This document shows, in pieces, positions 18,063-28,862 of a stretch of 64,000 nt of DNA. The stretch lies in contig NZ_RAHJ01000018.1 in assembly GCF_003605755.1 (NCBI RefSeq), positions 434,001 through 498,000 of the forward strand, given 5' to 3'. A program made the translations under genes and the position numbers. The stretch is from Tsuneonella suprasediminis (GTDB lineage: Bacteria > Pseudomonadota > Alphaproteobacteria > Sphingomonadales > Sphingomonadaceae). The notes below the pieces were generated by a model. That model searched no databases and was not told the origin of the DNA. It worked only from the letters and a program-made list of their open reading frames with translations. The stretch's first letter is position 1. Every line of letters starts with the position of its first letter.

Positions 18063-19585
18063 TGAAAGCGTGTGTTGGGTTGTCGATCCGGTCGGTTCGA
18101 AGAACTCTTGCGATGTGCATTGCCGGTGGGGCATCATTGGCAATGCCGGTTGCCTATGCTGCGGATGATCGTGAGCCGACTTATGTGATAGACCGCGTCT
18201 CGGTCATCGATGTCACCGCTGCGGGCCAGAATGCCGCGATCAATTCGGACCGCCGCGTCCTGATCCGCGCGGGCAGGATCGCAACGGTTGGGGATCTTAC
18301 ACTTCCGATCCCGGAAGGGGCGGTAACGATCGACGGGACCGGGAAATACCTCGTTCCCGGCTTTTGGGATATGCATGCCCACCTGCCGGCAGAGCGTGCC
18401 TATCAGACTACCGTGCTTAATCTGATGCTCGCGAACGGTGTGACAGCTTTTCGTGATATGGGCACTGATCTGTCACTGCCCGAACTGAAACATATGAAAG
18501 CCGAATTGGCGGGGGGTAAACTCGATGCCCCACAGCTGCTGGCATCGCCGCTGTTGGTGGTCAGCGGACGCGAGGGTCGGCAGTCCGCTGTCGCAACCGA
18601 TGATGCACACTTCGAAGTCGAGACCGCGCGGGAAGCCGAAAATCTGGTCGACTTCGTTCGCAATCGTCATATCGACTTTATCAAAATATACGATTCCGTC
18701 CCGCGCGATGCGTACTTCGGATTGATGCGGCGAGCCGCGCGTCTGGGGGTCGAAACGGGTGGCCATGTTCCGATGCAGATTTCTGTTCGTGAGGCTGTGG
18801 CGGCCGGACAGCGCACCGTGGATCATGCGCGGGAATTGCCCATTGCCTGCGCGCCGGGGGTAGCTGAGGAACTGCAAACCTACTATCTCGATCAGCCAGA
18901 GGCTCGCTTTGTCGGGCGGTGGAAGAACCCGGCATTCGCTAAATTGGTCGGTCGGACTGTAGACGAGTATGATCCGGCTGCCTGTGCACTCCTGTTCAAA
19001 GAGATGGTGGCGGCAGGCACTTATTACGTCCCCACGCATGGCACTCGCAGGTTCGATGCATTGGCGTGGGTGCCCGAATTTCGCGACGATCCGAAGCTGG
19101 CATACATTCCGACGGAGGGCCGCGCGGAGTGGCGTGAGGAAGCCGAACGTTATGGCATACTGCCTTGGTCGGTGCGATCGGATCTGGTGCGTTTCTACTT
19201 TCACGGTTTGCGCCTGACCGGAGATGCGTATCGCGCCGGGGTAAATATTCTGGTCGGCACCGACACACCCGATTCCTACATTATTCCGGGCTTTTCCTAT
19301 CAGCTGGAAATGAACCAGTTGCAGGAGGCAGGGTTGCCGCCACTTGCGATCTTGAAGGCGGCAACGATCGAAGCGGCGCGCTTTATGAAGCGAGAGGGCG
19401 ATTATGGCACGATTGCGCCCGGCAAAGTGGCCGATATCGTGATGCTGAGCGCCAACCCCTTGACCGATATTGGCAATGCATCGCATATCGATGCTGTTTT
19501 CCGGGCAGGGCGTTATCTCAACCGTACCGCTCTCGACGGTCTTCTGGATGAAGCGCGCGAGAACGCCGACGATAACAACGATTGA
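18059..19585 (+). CDS. Secreted metal-dependent amidohydrolase
   Basis: A 508-residue exported amidohydrolase with a signal peptide of about 35 residues (ending AYA). The binuclear metal ligands of the family are in place: H106-A-H108 in DMHAHL, K209 in FIKIYD, H236 in GGHVP, H256 in VDHARE and D402 in GTDTP. The closest groups are imidazolonepropionase-like and prolidase-like amidohydrolases that cleave cyclic amides or dipeptides. Its start overlaps the serine-hydrolase stop, so the pair is coupled. A shared hairpin at 19604-19629 separates it from the convergent acylase gene. Confidence 0.87.
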   Translation: MMKACVGLSIRSVRRTLAMCIAGGASLAMPVAYAADDREPTYVIDRVSVIDVTAAGQNAAINSDRRVLIRAGRIATVGDLTLPIPEGAVTIDGTGKYLVPGFWDMHAHLPAERAYQTTVLNLMLANGVTAFRDMGTDLSLPELKHMKAELAGGKLDAPQLLASPLLVVSGREGRQSAVATDDAHFEVETAREAENLVDFVRNRHIDFIKIYDSVPRDAYFGLMRRAARLGVETGGHVPMQISVREAVAAGQRTVDHARELPIACAPGVAEELQTYYLDQPEARFVGRWKNPAFAKLVGRTVDEYDPAACALLFKEMVAAGTYYVPTHGTRRFDALAWVPEFRDDPKLAYIPTEGRAEWREEAERYGILPWSVRSDLVRFYFHGLRLTGDAYRAGVNILVGTDTPDSYIIPGFSYQLEMNQLQEAGLPPLAILKAATIEAARFMKREGDYGTIAPGKVADIVMLSANPLTDIGNASHIDAVFRAGRYLNRTALDGLLDEARENADDNND

Positions 19586-19603
19586 AGAGACCGCCGGTGT
19601 GCC

Positions 19604-19629
19604 TGCCGGTCGCTCACGGGCGACCGGCA
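19604..19629. terminator. Bidirectional hairpin terminator
   Basis: Perfect 10-bp stem (TGCCGGTCGC and complement) with a 6-nt loop between the convergent amidohydrolase (stop 19585) and acylase (stop 19639) genes, flanked by AATT on one side. Confidence 0.6.
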
Positions 19630-19638
19630 AATTGCCCC

Positions 19639-21915
19639 TTACTTACCGCTGTAATCCACTGTTTCCCGACGGCTGAGGTTGGCTTCGATCGAACGGCGAT
19701 CGCGCCATGCAGGGCGGAGAGCCTTTTCTGCAAACAAAGGCAGTTGATCGACGATGTGCGGCGATCCGGGACGGCTGGCGTTACCGTAAACGAGCAATAC
19801 CTGTGCCTTGGCACCGTCAGGCTGGAATTCGATTGCCTGAATCCATCCTTCCCCCGCAGCGGCGCGCATTTTGCCATCGGCGGGCGAGGGGACATATTTA
19901 ACCAGCCGCAATCCGCCATAGGCATCCATGCTGCCTGCCGATGGATAATTCGCCAGTTCGCGTGGGTTGCGCCATGATTTGTCGCGCCCTGTCAATGCAA
20001 TGCGATGGATTGCGCCCCATTCGATATCGAGCGGAAGCTTGTCCTTCTGCATCGATTGAACTGCCTCGCGCAGCGCGAGAACGGCGCGTTCCGGCTGACC
20101 GATCCCGACGGGTGTTTCCAGTGGCCGGGCCGGATCGAATGCCGTGCGGAACATTTCTGGCGGTGTCGTCGGATTCCCGTTTGGCGGTGGCGGCGCATCG
20201 GTGGCAACGTATGCCACTCTGAAACGGTCGAACAGGACAGCCCCTTTGCTATCTGTGTCGGCGCGCCTGTCCCAGCTTTCCAGAACTTTGGCGGCTGCAA
20301 GCAGATCGGCATCCCCGCTCTTGCGGGCCAGAGGAATGAGATCAGGGAGCCACCGGTCGGCAAGTATCATCCGGGTCGATTGTTTTGCTGTCACCAGATC
20401 GTCCATTGTCAAACGCGGCTTGGTGAGCAATGCCAATGCAGATTGCTGAGGGCGCAGGTCCATCAGATTGAACGACATCCATGCCGGGAACTGGCTCGGT
20501 TTGATCGCTGCGGGGAACGTCGATGTCCACGGGGAATCGTTCGAATTCTGGACAAAGCCGCCGACGGGATCACGGACTTGCGGCAGCTTGTTCCATGCAA
20601 CTGTCTCTTTCCAGAGCAGGCGCGGATCCGATCCGTCAAGTATCCCGCGATAGGTGTCGTAATCGCCCCATGGTCGCACTGGTCGCTGACCGGCATCGAC
20701 GTGCATAATATGCCCGTCCCGATCAGCGTAGATCACATTGAAATACGGCATCTGCAGCATCGAAAACGCGCTTTCGAACTGCGTGATGTTGGACGCGGTC
20801 ATCATCCGCCAATATTGCAGCGCGGGCCGGTCGGTATCGAGTCCGGCAATCTTCAGCGCCAGCGCGTGGCTATCGCCGCGCCGCGCGATCACGGGGCCGT
20901 GAACGCTGGAGGCAATTGTGAACGACCGCGCTTCGCACTGGTCGGTTCCGAAATCGCAAACTTTCAGACTTGCCGGACGCTTGGTGAGCGCAAGTGTCTG
21001 ATTGCCGAAGCGATATTTGTCGCCATCTTCCAGCTTGAGATCGTACACGTCGGCATTCTGGATAGCGTTGACTGTATGGCTCCAGCCCAGATTGTCGTTA
21101 AATCCAATAGCCTGAAGGGAGGAGCCGACGAAAGCAACGCCAGTAAAATTGGTTTTTCCGGGGATGACAAGGTGCGCCTCCATCCAATGGAACAGACCCT
21201 TACGCGCTGCGGGGAAGCCGTTGTCACGTTGCGGCCCGACGGCACCCAGATCGATATGTGGGTTGCCGATCAGCATCGCGTTGCCCGTTGCGGACTTCTT
21301 GGGCGTGATCGCGTAGGCGTTCGACCCGAATGCGGAATTGGAGATTTCGGCGCGCTTCTGCCCCGCTTGCCACGCCTTGGCATTGGTATAGGCGCGCGCG
21401 CCCATGAAACTGTAGTGTACGCTCAGTTGATAAAGGGCGAGACTGTCTGACGGTTTTATCGGCAGGACACGGGCAATCGCCGGATCAATCGTATCGCGAT
21501 TGCTTTCCGCCCAGTCGTTGACGCCATCTGCAAACGCTGAAAGCAAAGCGCGCTGTTCTTCGCCACCGCTGGCCAGCCATTGTTCAGCGCGTTCGGGAAT
21601 GCTGTTGGTGAGCACGTCCATATCGCTGCGGACGTTCTCGTCATTTTTGCCCGCTCCAAAGTACTCTGCATAGCGACCCCGGGCGCTGGCAACGTTGAGC
21701 AGCAGAAGCTCGGCGTGATTTTCCATCTGAGCGCGGCCGAAGGCGTAGTAAGCCGCTTGAGCATCATCGGCGTAAATGTGGGGAACACCATAATTGTCCC
21801 ACAGGATTTCTGTCGCGGACGCGGGCGTTGCGGTGGTCGATTGCAAAGGTGTTGAACACGCGGCCAGTGTTGCCAGAGCGACTGCGGCTGTGAAGTGACG
21901 GCGATGCATGGGCAA
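19639..21915 (-). CDS. Lipoprotein Ntn-hydrolase of the penicillin acylase family
   Basis: A 758-residue precursor of a self-cleaving acylase. A lipobox L17-A-A-C20 suggests a lipid-anchored enzyme. The beta-subunit nucleophile is S198, after G197 in FGSNAYAI, where the chain should split into alpha and beta parts. Members (penicillin G acylase, acyl-homoserine-lactone acylases, aculeacin acylase) remove acyl groups from amino compounds. The substrate is unknown, but the setting beside a TonB-dependent receptor (divergent, 343 bp apart) and amino acid genes points to cell-envelope deacylation of an imported N-acyl compound. Confidence 0.88.
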   Translation of the reverse strand: MPMHRRHFTAAVALATLAACSTPLQSTTATPASATEILWDNYGVPHIYADDAQAAYYAFGRAQMENHAELLLLNVASARGRYAEYFGAGKNDENVRSDMDVLTNSIPERAEQWLASGGEEQRALLSAFADGVNDWAESNRDTIDPAIARVLPIKPSDSLALYQLSVHYSFMGARAYTNAKAWQAGQKRAEISNSAFGSNAYAITPKKSATGNAMLIGNPHIDLGAVGPQRDNGFPAARKGLFHWMEAHLVIPGKTNFTGVAFVGSSLQAIGFNDNLGWSHTVNAIQNADVYDLKLEDGDKYRFGNQTLALTKRPASLKVCDFGTDQCEARSFTIASSVHGPVIARRGDSHALALKIAGLDTDRPALQYWRMMTASNITQFESAFSMLQMPYFNVIYADRDGHIMHVDAGQRPVRPWGDYDTYRGILDGSDPRLLWKETVAWNKLPQVRDPVGGFVQNSNDSPWTSTFPAAIKPSQFPAWMSFNLMDLRPQQSALALLTKPRLTMDDLVTAKQSTRMILADRWLPDLIPLARKSGDADLLAAAKVLESWDRRADTDSKGAVLFDRFRVAYVATDAPPPPNGNPTTPPEMFRTAFDPARPLETPVGIGQPERAVLALREAVQSMQKDKLPLDIEWGAIHRIALTGRDKSWRNPRELANYPSAGSMDAYGGLRLVKYVPSPADGKMRAAAGEGWIQAIEFQPDGAKAQVLLVYGNASRPGSPHIVDQLPLFAEKALRPAWRDRRSIEANLSRRETVDYSGK

Positions 21916-22258
21916 GCTCTCCTGTTGATAAGGGCAGTCTAAATGCTAGGCCGCGAAGAGTCCGTTTTTGCCGGATCGATGGGCCGAGGAATCTTCTTTC
22001 TGCTGCAACGTCGGTCTCCATTCCGTAATGTTCGGGGTATCGTAATTCGAAGATTCTGGCGCCGAATCGCATATTGCCGGAAGATTATTATGTTACCTGC
22101 CCGCCAAGGCGCGGCTTTGTGTGGCGGGGCCAGTCTATGATGCAGTTGCCCGAAAGGGCTCATACCGCCGCCGCCGGGCCGCACACAGGCGGCTGGGTCG
22201 CTCATTGATATCGAAACGGGCCGAAGAGCCGCGATCGAAAAGGGAATTCAACTTGCGT
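21916..22258. other. Divergent promoter region, acylase and TonB-dependent receptor
   Basis: 343 bp with no supported coding frame and no clear palindrome. It is moderately AT-rich near 22020-22100. It must hold the promoters of both divergent genes, but I cannot place -35/-10 boxes with confidence. Confidence 0.4.
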
Positions 22259-24586
22259 ATGGTATCATCGATCATGAGGCATAAAGTTCTTGGAGCCGTC
22301 TCGCTTCTGGCGCTGGGCACCACCAGCCCGGCACTGGCACAAGAGGCACCGGAACAGTCAACTGACCAGAAAGCTGACGAGTTCGCCGGGGCGATTGTCG
22401 TTACCGCAACCCGGCGCGATGAAAAGTTGAGCGATGTTCCGATCAACATCGCCGCATTTTCCCGCGACACACTCGATGCATTGGGAACGAAGTCAGTCGA
22501 CGATCTGGCCCGCATTACGCCCAACCTCCAGTTTTCGCGTCAGCAGTTCGGATCCGGCAACCGGTCGTTTATCTCGATTCGCGGCATCCGTTCGACCGTC
22601 GGCACAGCGACGACGGGCATTTATATCGACGACACACCGATTCAGATCCGTACAGTTCGTTCAGCGACGAATACCAATGCGTATCCGCAAGTGTTCGATC
22701 TGGAACGGATCGAGGTGCTCAAAGGTCCGCAAGGGACTCTGTTCGGTGCCGGGTCGGAAGGCGGCACTGTCCGCTTCATCACGCCCGAACCGAGCCTGAC
22801 CGAAACGCATGGATACGGCCGCGCAGAAGTGTCTCACACCGAAGGCGGTGAGATGAGCTACGAAGCCGGTCTGGCGCTGTCGGTGCCTATTGCTGAGGAT
22901 AATTTCGCTCTCCGCGCCAGTGGCTGGTATCGCCGCGACGGCGGGTATGTCGACCGGGTGAATCCCTCGACCGGCGCGATGATTCAGGAAAATGCTAACC
23001 GGCAAGAGAGTTACGCGGGCAGGCTCGCGTTCAAGATTCGCGCGGGCGAAGATGTCACCATTACCCCGTCGGTTTTCCATCAGCGGGTGTCGGCAGACGA
23101 TTCGGGCATTTTCTGGCAGAGCCTGTCCGACATCGATGAAGGGGACTTCCGCGCGGGCAACGCCCTTGCATCCCCGTTCGATGACCGGTTCACGCTGGCC
23201 GCTGTCAAGATCGATGCCGATCTGGGCAACGTCGCGCTGGTTTCGAACAGTTCGTACTTCACGCGGAACATGGCGTCATATCCGAACTACACCGAGTATG
23301 TCTGGCACCTGCTGTCAGGGCAGTCGATTCCGCTCGATCCAAGTATGACGTTCGACGCCGACTATCTCAGCGGACAGGACGTCTACACGCAGGAAGTTCG
23401 CTTGCAGTCGACCGATGCACAGGCGCGGCTCAACTGGACTGTCGGCGCATATTATTCGCATGCGACGCAAAACGATTTCGAAGGGATCAACGGCTCCAGT
23501 CTGGTCACCATGATACCCATGCTGACCGGTGGGCTGACCATCGAAGACGTTTTCGGTGTGCCGCTTTATCAGGGCTATGCCTTCTACGATAACCAGAAGA
23601 GCGTCGACGAGCAGATCGCCGCTTTCGCGCAGATCGATTATCGCCTGATGGACACGCTCAAACTGACGGCGGGGATGCGTGTCTCTCACGTACGTTTCTC
23701 ATTCGACAGCCTTGTCGCCGGGCCGCAGAACGGTGCAACGGTGACGACGACTGGCGAACAGTCGGAAACGCCGGTTACCCCGAAAATCGGCCTGTCGTGG
23801 GAACCGAATGACGATCATTTGTTCTATGCCAGCGCATCCAAGGGTTTCCGCCCCGGCGGCGCACAGGGGGCTGTCGGCACAGCGAGCTGCGGAACCGATC
23901 TCGCCGATCTCGGTCTCGACCGAGCGCCTACCAGCTATGGATCCGATGAAGTGTGGAGCTACGAAGTCGGTGCCAAGAACAGTCTGCTGGGCGGGAAGCT
24001 CTCGCTCGATACCAGCGTATTCTGGATCGACTGGTCGCGCATTCAGGCACGTGTCACGCTGCCATCCTGTGGGCTCGGCTTTATTACCAATGTCGGTTCC
24101 GCAACCAGCCGGGGTGTGGATTTCGCGGCTTCGCTGAAGCTTGGCGGGCTCTCGCTCAACGGTGGTGTGGGTTATGTCGATGCGACATACGATGACACAC
24201 TCGTCGTCGGCACCAGCACTATCGTCACCGAAGGGCAGCGCATCGCGCGTTCACCGTGGTCGGTCAGTGCTTCGGGGCAATACGATTTCCCGATTGGCAA
24301 CGTCGATGGTTATGCTCGTGTTAATTACCAATTCCGGTCTGCGGGGTCGCAGACGCCGTCGATCGTGATCGGGTATGACGGGGCGATCCCCGGTGATCCG
24401 GCCACGCATTTCGTGGGCATCCGTGCGGGTGTCCGAACCTCTACGGTGAACCTTTCGGTTTTCGTCGACAACGTGTTCAACGAATTGCCTAACTACCTTT
24501 CACGGCAGTTCCGCAGCTCGGATCTGTTTTATGGTTCGACTGTACGGCCGCGGACTGCGGGCATCACAGTGACCAGCAACTTCTGA
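22259..24586 (+). CDS. TonB-dependent outer-membrane receptor
   Basis: A 775-residue receptor: signal peptide to ALAQ near residue 28, a TonB-box-like IVVTATRR, a plug domain (DVPINIAAFSRDTL to GTVRFITPEP) and a 22-stranded beta-barrel ending in an aromatic residue (TSNF). I use ATG 22259; ATG 22274, five codons on, is also possible. It has the general sphingomonad IroN/FecA-like form and no substrate signature I can name. Its position between the acylase and peptidase-like genes suggests an organic amino compound rather than iron. A near-perfect terminator follows. Confidence 0.88.
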   Translation: MVSSIMRHKVLGAVSLLALGTTSPALAQEAPEQSTDQKADEFAGAIVVTATRRDEKLSDVPINIAAFSRDTLDALGTKSVDDLARITPNLQFSRQQFGSGNRSFISIRGIRSTVGTATTGIYIDDTPIQIRTVRSATNTNAYPQVFDLERIEVLKGPQGTLFGAGSEGGTVRFITPEPSLTETHGYGRAEVSHTEGGEMSYEAGLALSVPIAEDNFALRASGWYRRDGGYVDRVNPSTGAMIQENANRQESYAGRLAFKIRAGEDVTITPSVFHQRVSADDSGIFWQSLSDIDEGDFRAGNALASPFDDRFTLAAVKIDADLGNVALVSNSSYFTRNMASYPNYTEYVWHLLSGQSIPLDPSMTFDADYLSGQDVYTQEVRLQSTDAQARLNWTVGAYYSHATQNDFEGINGSSLVTMIPMLTGGLTIEDVFGVPLYQGYAFYDNQKSVDEQIAAFAQIDYRLMDTLKLTAGMRVSHVRFSFDSLVAGPQNGATVTTTGEQSETPVTPKIGLSWEPNDDHLFYASASKGFRPGGAQGAVGTASCGTDLADLGLDRAPTSYGSDEVWSYEVGAKNSLLGGKLSLDTSVFWIDWSRIQARVTLPSCGLGFITNVGSATSRGVDFAASLKLGGLSLNGGVGYVDATYDDTLVVGTSTIVTEGQRIARSPWSVSASGQYDFPIGNVDGYARVNYQFRSAGSQTPSIVIGYDGAIPGDPATHFVGIRAGVRTSTVNLSVFVDNVFNELPNYLSRQFRSSDLFYGSTVRPRTAGITVTSNF

Positions 24587-24588
24587 CG

Positions 24589-24625
24589 AATATGGGGAGC
24601 GGTCGTTATGACCGCTCCCCATATT
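24589..24625. terminator. Bidirectional rho-independent terminator
   Basis: Perfect 16-bp stem (AATATGGGGAGCGGTC and complement) with a GTTAT loop, beginning 2 bp after the receptor stop. It also lies 49 bp beyond the stop of the convergent DUF2817 gene and can serve both. Confidence 0.85.
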
Positions 24626-24673
24626 ACACGAGCTGCTGTGAAGCTTGTGAGAGACTAGCCCTTCAAAGCGCCG

Positions 24674-25792
24674 CTAGCGAACCTGATCGAGGTGACGCAG
24701 TGTCTGCGCGATCACTTGCCTGGTACGAACCAGCACCATTTCCCTCCAGCTCTCTTCCGCCGGATCGAAATGCGCCCGCATGCGTCGCCGCAAGTCGAGG
24801 CCGTAATCGCTGAGCGGATCGCCGGTCCCGTGCCCATGATACCAGTGGTCTTCACGATAGAGTTTGCGGCTCGATTCCTGATCGAATGTGCCGAACTCCA
24901 GACAGAGATACAAATGCCGGCCATCGGCAATTCGCTGGTCCCAGAACTGTTGCATGGTGCCGTGGAGCGGCACTGAGAAAGATGTCCCCAATTCAGGCGA
25001 AGTCAGCGATGGCCCGATGACATCCTGAGCAATCGCGTGTGAGCGCGAAGCAGGATCATGCTCGCTTTGCGGTTCCCCGTATCCATAAGGACCGAGCCCT
25101 GTGTGAATATCGAGCACAGTCACAAAGTCCCGTTCCATCAACCGATAATCTGTGAAGATGCGGTCGAGAGTGCGATGCGCTTCTGCTGGGGAAGTCCCGC
25201 AATAGAACATGCCCTTCGGATCGGAACACTGGCCGCTCTTTCGTGCAATCTGGAACGCCAGTTCACCTTTGTCGGCGCGCCAGCGCGCGAGTTCTGCCTC
25301 AGACCGCTCAATCTGGCTCTGATCGAGGCTCGACGGAACCAGCAGTTCGGCAATCTCGGAGTAATCAGGGTTGGCGGGCGGGTTCGCGAAATCGATGAAA
25401 TTGCGGTTGAGATCGCAGCCTTCCGCTGTAACCCGCCGATCCCACGCGAACCCATAGGGGTTGAGTGCATGCACGAGCAGGACTGCCGGTGCGTGATGGG
25501 GCCATTGGGCGGCATGTTCCGCAATCCAGTCACGTTGGACCGCTGAACCGGAATATCCCTCGATACCATGTGTGCCGGATATCAGCACCAGCACTGTGCG
25601 CGCTTCGGGATCGCCGATCCACGCACAGTCTGTGAACAATTCGCTGCCGTCCGGGCCGGTGCTGACTGTGGCATAACTGCGCACAGCCCCACCTGCCGCC
25701 TGCACGAACCCGTCACGTGCTTCGGCAAAGCTAGCGGCGAAATGCCGACGCGCGGCCTGAGTGACGGGTTCGAACACGCTTGAAAAGGTCAT
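24674..25792 (-). CDS. DUF2817 family, M14-like zinc hydrolase
   Basis: 372 residues, cytosolic (no signal peptide). The M14 carboxypeptidase-type metal site can be traced: H75-x-x-E78 in HGIEG, H230 in DIHTGLG, with the substrate-binding N129-R130-N131 and catalytic-type E299 in LEFGT. M14 relatives include AstE/AspA deacylases, so this may remove an acyl group or residue from a small amino acid derivative. It is the last gene of a minus-strand operon, overlapping the aminotransferase by ATGA. It is a candidate to fill the DoeB (N-acetyl-diaminobutyrate deacetylase) role. Confidence 0.85.
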   Translation of the reverse strand: MTFSSVFEPVTQAARRHFAASFAEARDGFVQAAGGAVRSYATVSTGPDGSELFTDCAWIGDPEARTVLVLISGTHGIEGYSGSAVQRDWIAEHAAQWPHHAPAVLLVHALNPYGFAWDRRVTAEGCDLNRNFIDFANPPANPDYSEIAELLVPSSLDQSQIERSEAELARWRADKGELAFQIARKSGQCSDPKGMFYCGTSPAEAHRTLDRIFTDYRLMERDFVTVLDIHTGLGPYGYGEPQSEHDPASRSHAIAQDVIGPSLTSPELGTSFSVPLHGTMQQFWDQRIADGRHLYLCLEFGTFDQESSRKLYREDHWYHGHGTGDPLSDYGLDLRRRMRAHFDPAEESWREMVLVRTRQVIAQTLRHLDQVR

Positions 25793-27201
25793 ACTCCGGG
25801 GAAGACCGATGCGATTGCGGATTTGGTTTTCTCGATCATGAAATCGAGATCATTGGTATCGATTACCAGCGGCGGAGCAAAGCCAAGAATATCGCCATGC
25901 GGCATTGAGCGGGTAATCAGGCCCCCCTCCAATGCGGCGGCAGAGAGGCGCGCGCCGATCTTCTCCGACAGATCGAAGCGCCGCTTGCTGTCGCGGTCGG
26001 CAACGAATTCGATCGCCGCCAACATACCGGTTCCACGCACTTCGCCAACATGCGGATGACCGGCAAATGCATCTTGGAAAGCTGCCTGGAACTGCGGAGC
26101 AAATTCTGCGACCCGCTCGATCAGATTTTCGCGTGCGATCACGTCGAGATTGGCAAGCCCGGCTGCGGCGCATGTCGGGTGTGCCGAATAGGTGTAGCCG
26201 TGTGCAAACGGGCCGCGTGCGTCGGAACTCTGTTCCAGCACGGACCATACCCGTTCGCCAACGATGGCGGCGGACAGCGGCAGATATGCGCTCGTCAAAC
26301 CTTTGGCGACCGTGATGAGATCGGGCTCGATGCCATAGGCGTCACAACCGAAATTGTGGCCGACGCGTCCAAAACCGCAGACGACTTCGTCGGCGATCAA
26401 CAGGATATCGTGGCGACGCAAGACGGCCTGAATCGCGGGCCAGTATCCTGCTGGCGGGGGGATCAGTCCACCGGTGCCCAGAACGGGTTCGCCGATGAAT
26501 GCGGCGATCGTATCGGCACCTTCGCGCGCGATCAGCGCTTCGAGATCGGCCACACATTTCGCGACGAAGCCAGCTTCATCCATGCCCGGTTCCGCACCCC
26601 AATAGTGATGTGGTACTGTAGTGTGGAGTACGGGGCCGGAAGGCGCATCGAACCCTTCGTGATAGAAACGCATACCGGTCAGCGACGATGCCATCACTGT
26701 GGCACCATGATAACCGCGTTCGCGGGCAATGATCTTCTTCTTGGTCGGACGGCCGAGGATATTGTTATAGAACCAGACGAGTTTGACTTGCGTATCGTTG
26801 GCGTCCGAACCTGACAGACCGAAGAAAACCCGGCGCATATTGGCGGGTGCCATTTCGAGGATGCGTTCGGCCAGAAGTGCCGCTGGCTCGCTCGTGTGAC
26901 CGGCGTAGGCGTGGTAATAAGCCAGCTTTCCGGCCTGCGCGGCGATCGCCTCTGCCATTTCAGGGCGGCCATATCCGATGTTGACGCAGTACAACCCGGC
27001 GAAGCCGTCGAGCAGCCTACGCCCATCGGCGGTTTCGATCCATGCGCCGCTGCCACGGTCCACCACGACCGGCCCGCCGGTTTCGCCGTCGGAAAATGTA
27101 CGCAGTGGGGTGAAGGGGTGGATCATGCTCTTGCGATCGATCAGCCCGAGGTCGCGATTGCTGCCAGCGCGCTCCGTCGTTTCCTGGAGTGTTGAGGCCA
27201 T
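25789..27201 (-). CDS. Class III aminotransferase, DoeD/omega-amino acid type
   Basis: 470 residues from ATG 27201, which has AGGAG just upstream. Fold-type I PLP enzyme of class III: D271 in [12 protein letters not shown] and the PLP lysine K300 in [10 protein letters not shown]. The family transfers the omega-amino group of compounds such as beta-alanine, diaminobutyrate or putrescine to pyruvate or 2-oxoglutarate. Between an aldehyde dehydrogenase and a deacylase-like gene it fits the DoeD step of ectoine breakdown (diaminobutyrate to aspartate semialdehyde), but other omega-amino acids are possible. Gap to the upstream gene is 10 bp. Confidence 0.9.
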   Translation of the reverse strand: MASTLQETTERAGSNRDLGLIDRKSMIHPFTPLRTFSDGETGGPVVVDRGSGAWIETADGRRLLDGFAGLYCVNIGYGRPEMAEAIAAQAGKLAYYHAYAGHTSEPAALLAERILEMAPANMRRVFFGLSGSDANDTQVKLVWFYNNILGRPTKKKIIARERGYHGATVMASSLTGMRFYHEGFDAPSGPVLHTTVPHHYWGAEPGMDEAGFVAKCVADLEALIAREGADTIAAFIGEPVLGTGGLIPPPAGYWPAIQAVLRRHDILLIADEVVCGFGRVGHNFGCDAYGIEPDLITVAKGLTSAYLPLSAAIVGERVWSVLEQSSDARGPFAHGYTYSAHPTCAAAGLANLDVIARENLIERVAEFAPQFQAAFQDAFAGHPHVGEVRGTGMLAAIEFVADRDSKRRFDLSEKIGARLSAAALEGGLITRSMPHGDILGFAPPLVIDTNDLDFMIEKTKSAIASVFPGV

Positions 27202-27211
27202 TGGTTGTCTC

Positions 27212-28615
27212 CTAATTGCTGCAAATGCAGAGGTAACGGGTTTCAGTGAAGGCGATGAGGCCGTGACGGGCGCCTTCGCGTCCGAGGCCAGATTGGCGCA
27301 TCCCACCAAAGGGGACGGGGGGGCCGGTCATACGGGCGGTGTTGATAGCGATCATGCCGTAATCCAGCTGCTGCGCGACCCGTGTCGCGCGGTCCAGATC
27401 GCCGCCGTGAACGTATGCGGCCAGTCCATAGCGCGACCGGTTCACATGCCCGATCACATCGCCTATTTCGCTATAGGTGCTGATGGCGGCCACCGGCCCG
27501 AAGGTTTCCTCGCGCGCGATCCGCATCTCGTCGGTTACACCGGTCAATATTGTCGGCGCGAGCCAGCAGTTGCCCGATGGGGCGGTGCCTGTGAAGGCCA
27601 GCTGCGCCCCTTGATCGACTGCGTCCCGAATCTGTTCCCGGCAAGATTCGGCTTGCGCGGCTGTCGTCATCGGCCCGATCGCGGTTTGCGGATCGATACC
27701 GCGTCCCACCTGTAGTTTTCGCGTGGCGGCGACAAACCTTTCGACGAAGGTGTCGCGGAGCGTCTCGGGGACGAAGAAGCGGTTGACCGCTAGGCAATCC
27801 TGACCGCCGGTGGTGAACTTCGCGCCCACCGCATCCTGAACTGCGCGATCGATGTCTGCATCATCGAGTACGATGAAGGGCGCATGTCCACCCAGTTCGA
27901 GCAGGACGCGTTTGACGCCTGCGGCGGCTGACGAAAGAATCTTCTGACCAACTGCGGTGGAGCCGGTGAAGCTGATCACACCTATATCGCGGTGAGCAAC
28001 CAGTTGCTCGCTTAGCGCCGCTGTCTCACTTGTTGCGACCGAGAAAACACCTTCAGGCAACCCGGCGGCGTGGGCGGCGTCTTCCATCGCCAGCGCCGTG
28101 AGCGGTGTTTCGGGAGATGGTTTGACGATCGCAGTGCAGCCAGCGGCAAGGGCGGCACTGGCCTTGCGGGCGATCATCGCGAACGGAAAGTTCCACGGAG
28201 TTATGAGGGCAGCGACACCGATGGGGATCTGCTGCACGATCCCCTGACTGCCCGACAGATGCGGGGCCAGAATTTCGCCTGTGGGACGCACTCCCTCCTC
28301 TGCGAACCATTCGATAAAGCCCAGTCCGTAGTCGATTTCGCCCCGCGATTCAGCGATAGGCTTGCCCTGTTCGCGCGTCATCAGCTGGGCGAACTCTTCC
28401 TTTCGGCCCCGCATGATCTCAGCCCAGCGTCGCAAAGCGTCGCGACGGGATACAGGCAGTTGTTCGCGCCACCCAGAGAACGCACGCCGGGCATTGCCAA
28501 CCATCAGATCGAGTGTGTTCGCGTCCATTTCCTGCGCCATACCCACAACCGAACCATCGGCGGGGTCATAGACCGCGAACTCATCGGTCGACGGGCGTTG
28601 ATTGAGGCTGGCCAA
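27212..28615 (-). CDS. NAD(P)+-dependent aldehyde dehydrogenase, semialdehyde type (DoeC-like)
   Basis: 467 residues of the ALDH superfamily with catalytic C274 ([11 protein letters not shown]), E240 in LELGGHAP and N142 in TPWNFP. It resembles succinate-semialdehyde dehydrogenases (GabD group), to which DoeC, aspartate-semialdehyde dehydrogenase of ectoine catabolism, also belongs. It is the first gene of the operon that continues with the aminotransferase and DUF2817 protein. The likely job is to oxidise the semialdehyde formed by the aminotransferase to the acid. Confidence 0.88.
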   Translation of the reverse strand: MASLNQRPSTDEFAVYDPADGSVVGMAQEMDANTLDLMVGNARRAFSGWREQLPVSRRDALRRWAEIMRGRKEEFAQLMTREQGKPIAESRGEIDYGLGFIEWFAEEGVRPTGEILAPHLSGSQGIVQQIPIGVAALITPWNFPFAMIARKASAALAAGCTAIVKPSPETPLTALAMEDAAHAAGLPEGVFSVATSETAALSEQLVAHRDIGVISFTGSTAVGQKILSSAAAGVKRVLLELGGHAPFIVLDDADIDRAVQDAVGAKFTTGGQDCLAVNRFFVPETLRDTFVERFVAATRKLQVGRGIDPQTAIGPMTTAAQAESCREQIRDAVDQGAQLAFTGTAPSGNCWLAPTILTGVTDEMRIAREETFGPVAAISTYSEIGDVIGHVNRSRYGLAAYVHGGDLDRATRVAQQLDYGMIAINTARMTGPPVPFGGMRQSGLGREGARHGLIAFTETRYLCICSN

Positions 28616-28862
28616 GCGCGATTCTCCTGCGTGAACGAAGTGCTATTTTGGCTTCGTTGCAGCGCGAAGGTTCCGGCTCTCGCGATCCTTTTGCGAATTT
28701 CCTCCCTCTATTTCTGGGCTTCACAGAAGAATGTTGCGTCGCGGTCTGCGGTGCGGGGACTTCGCGGGACATTCCGAAGAAATTTCGGCTGATTGCGGAT
28801 TGTGCCGAAGGATCGGGCAGGGCCCTGCGATACAACAGGCTTCGGCAAGGAAAATTGGCATT

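Noticed and set aside
20005-21450. 481-codon plus-strand open frame
   Set aside because: Antisense to the acylase gene, Cys/Arg-rich, no motif.
19639-21915. Antibiotic resistance reading of penicillin acylase plus beta-lactamase-like gene
   Set aside because: Family names only; the serine hydrolase has HTG instead of KTG and the acylase family is broad. Context favours amino compound catabolism.
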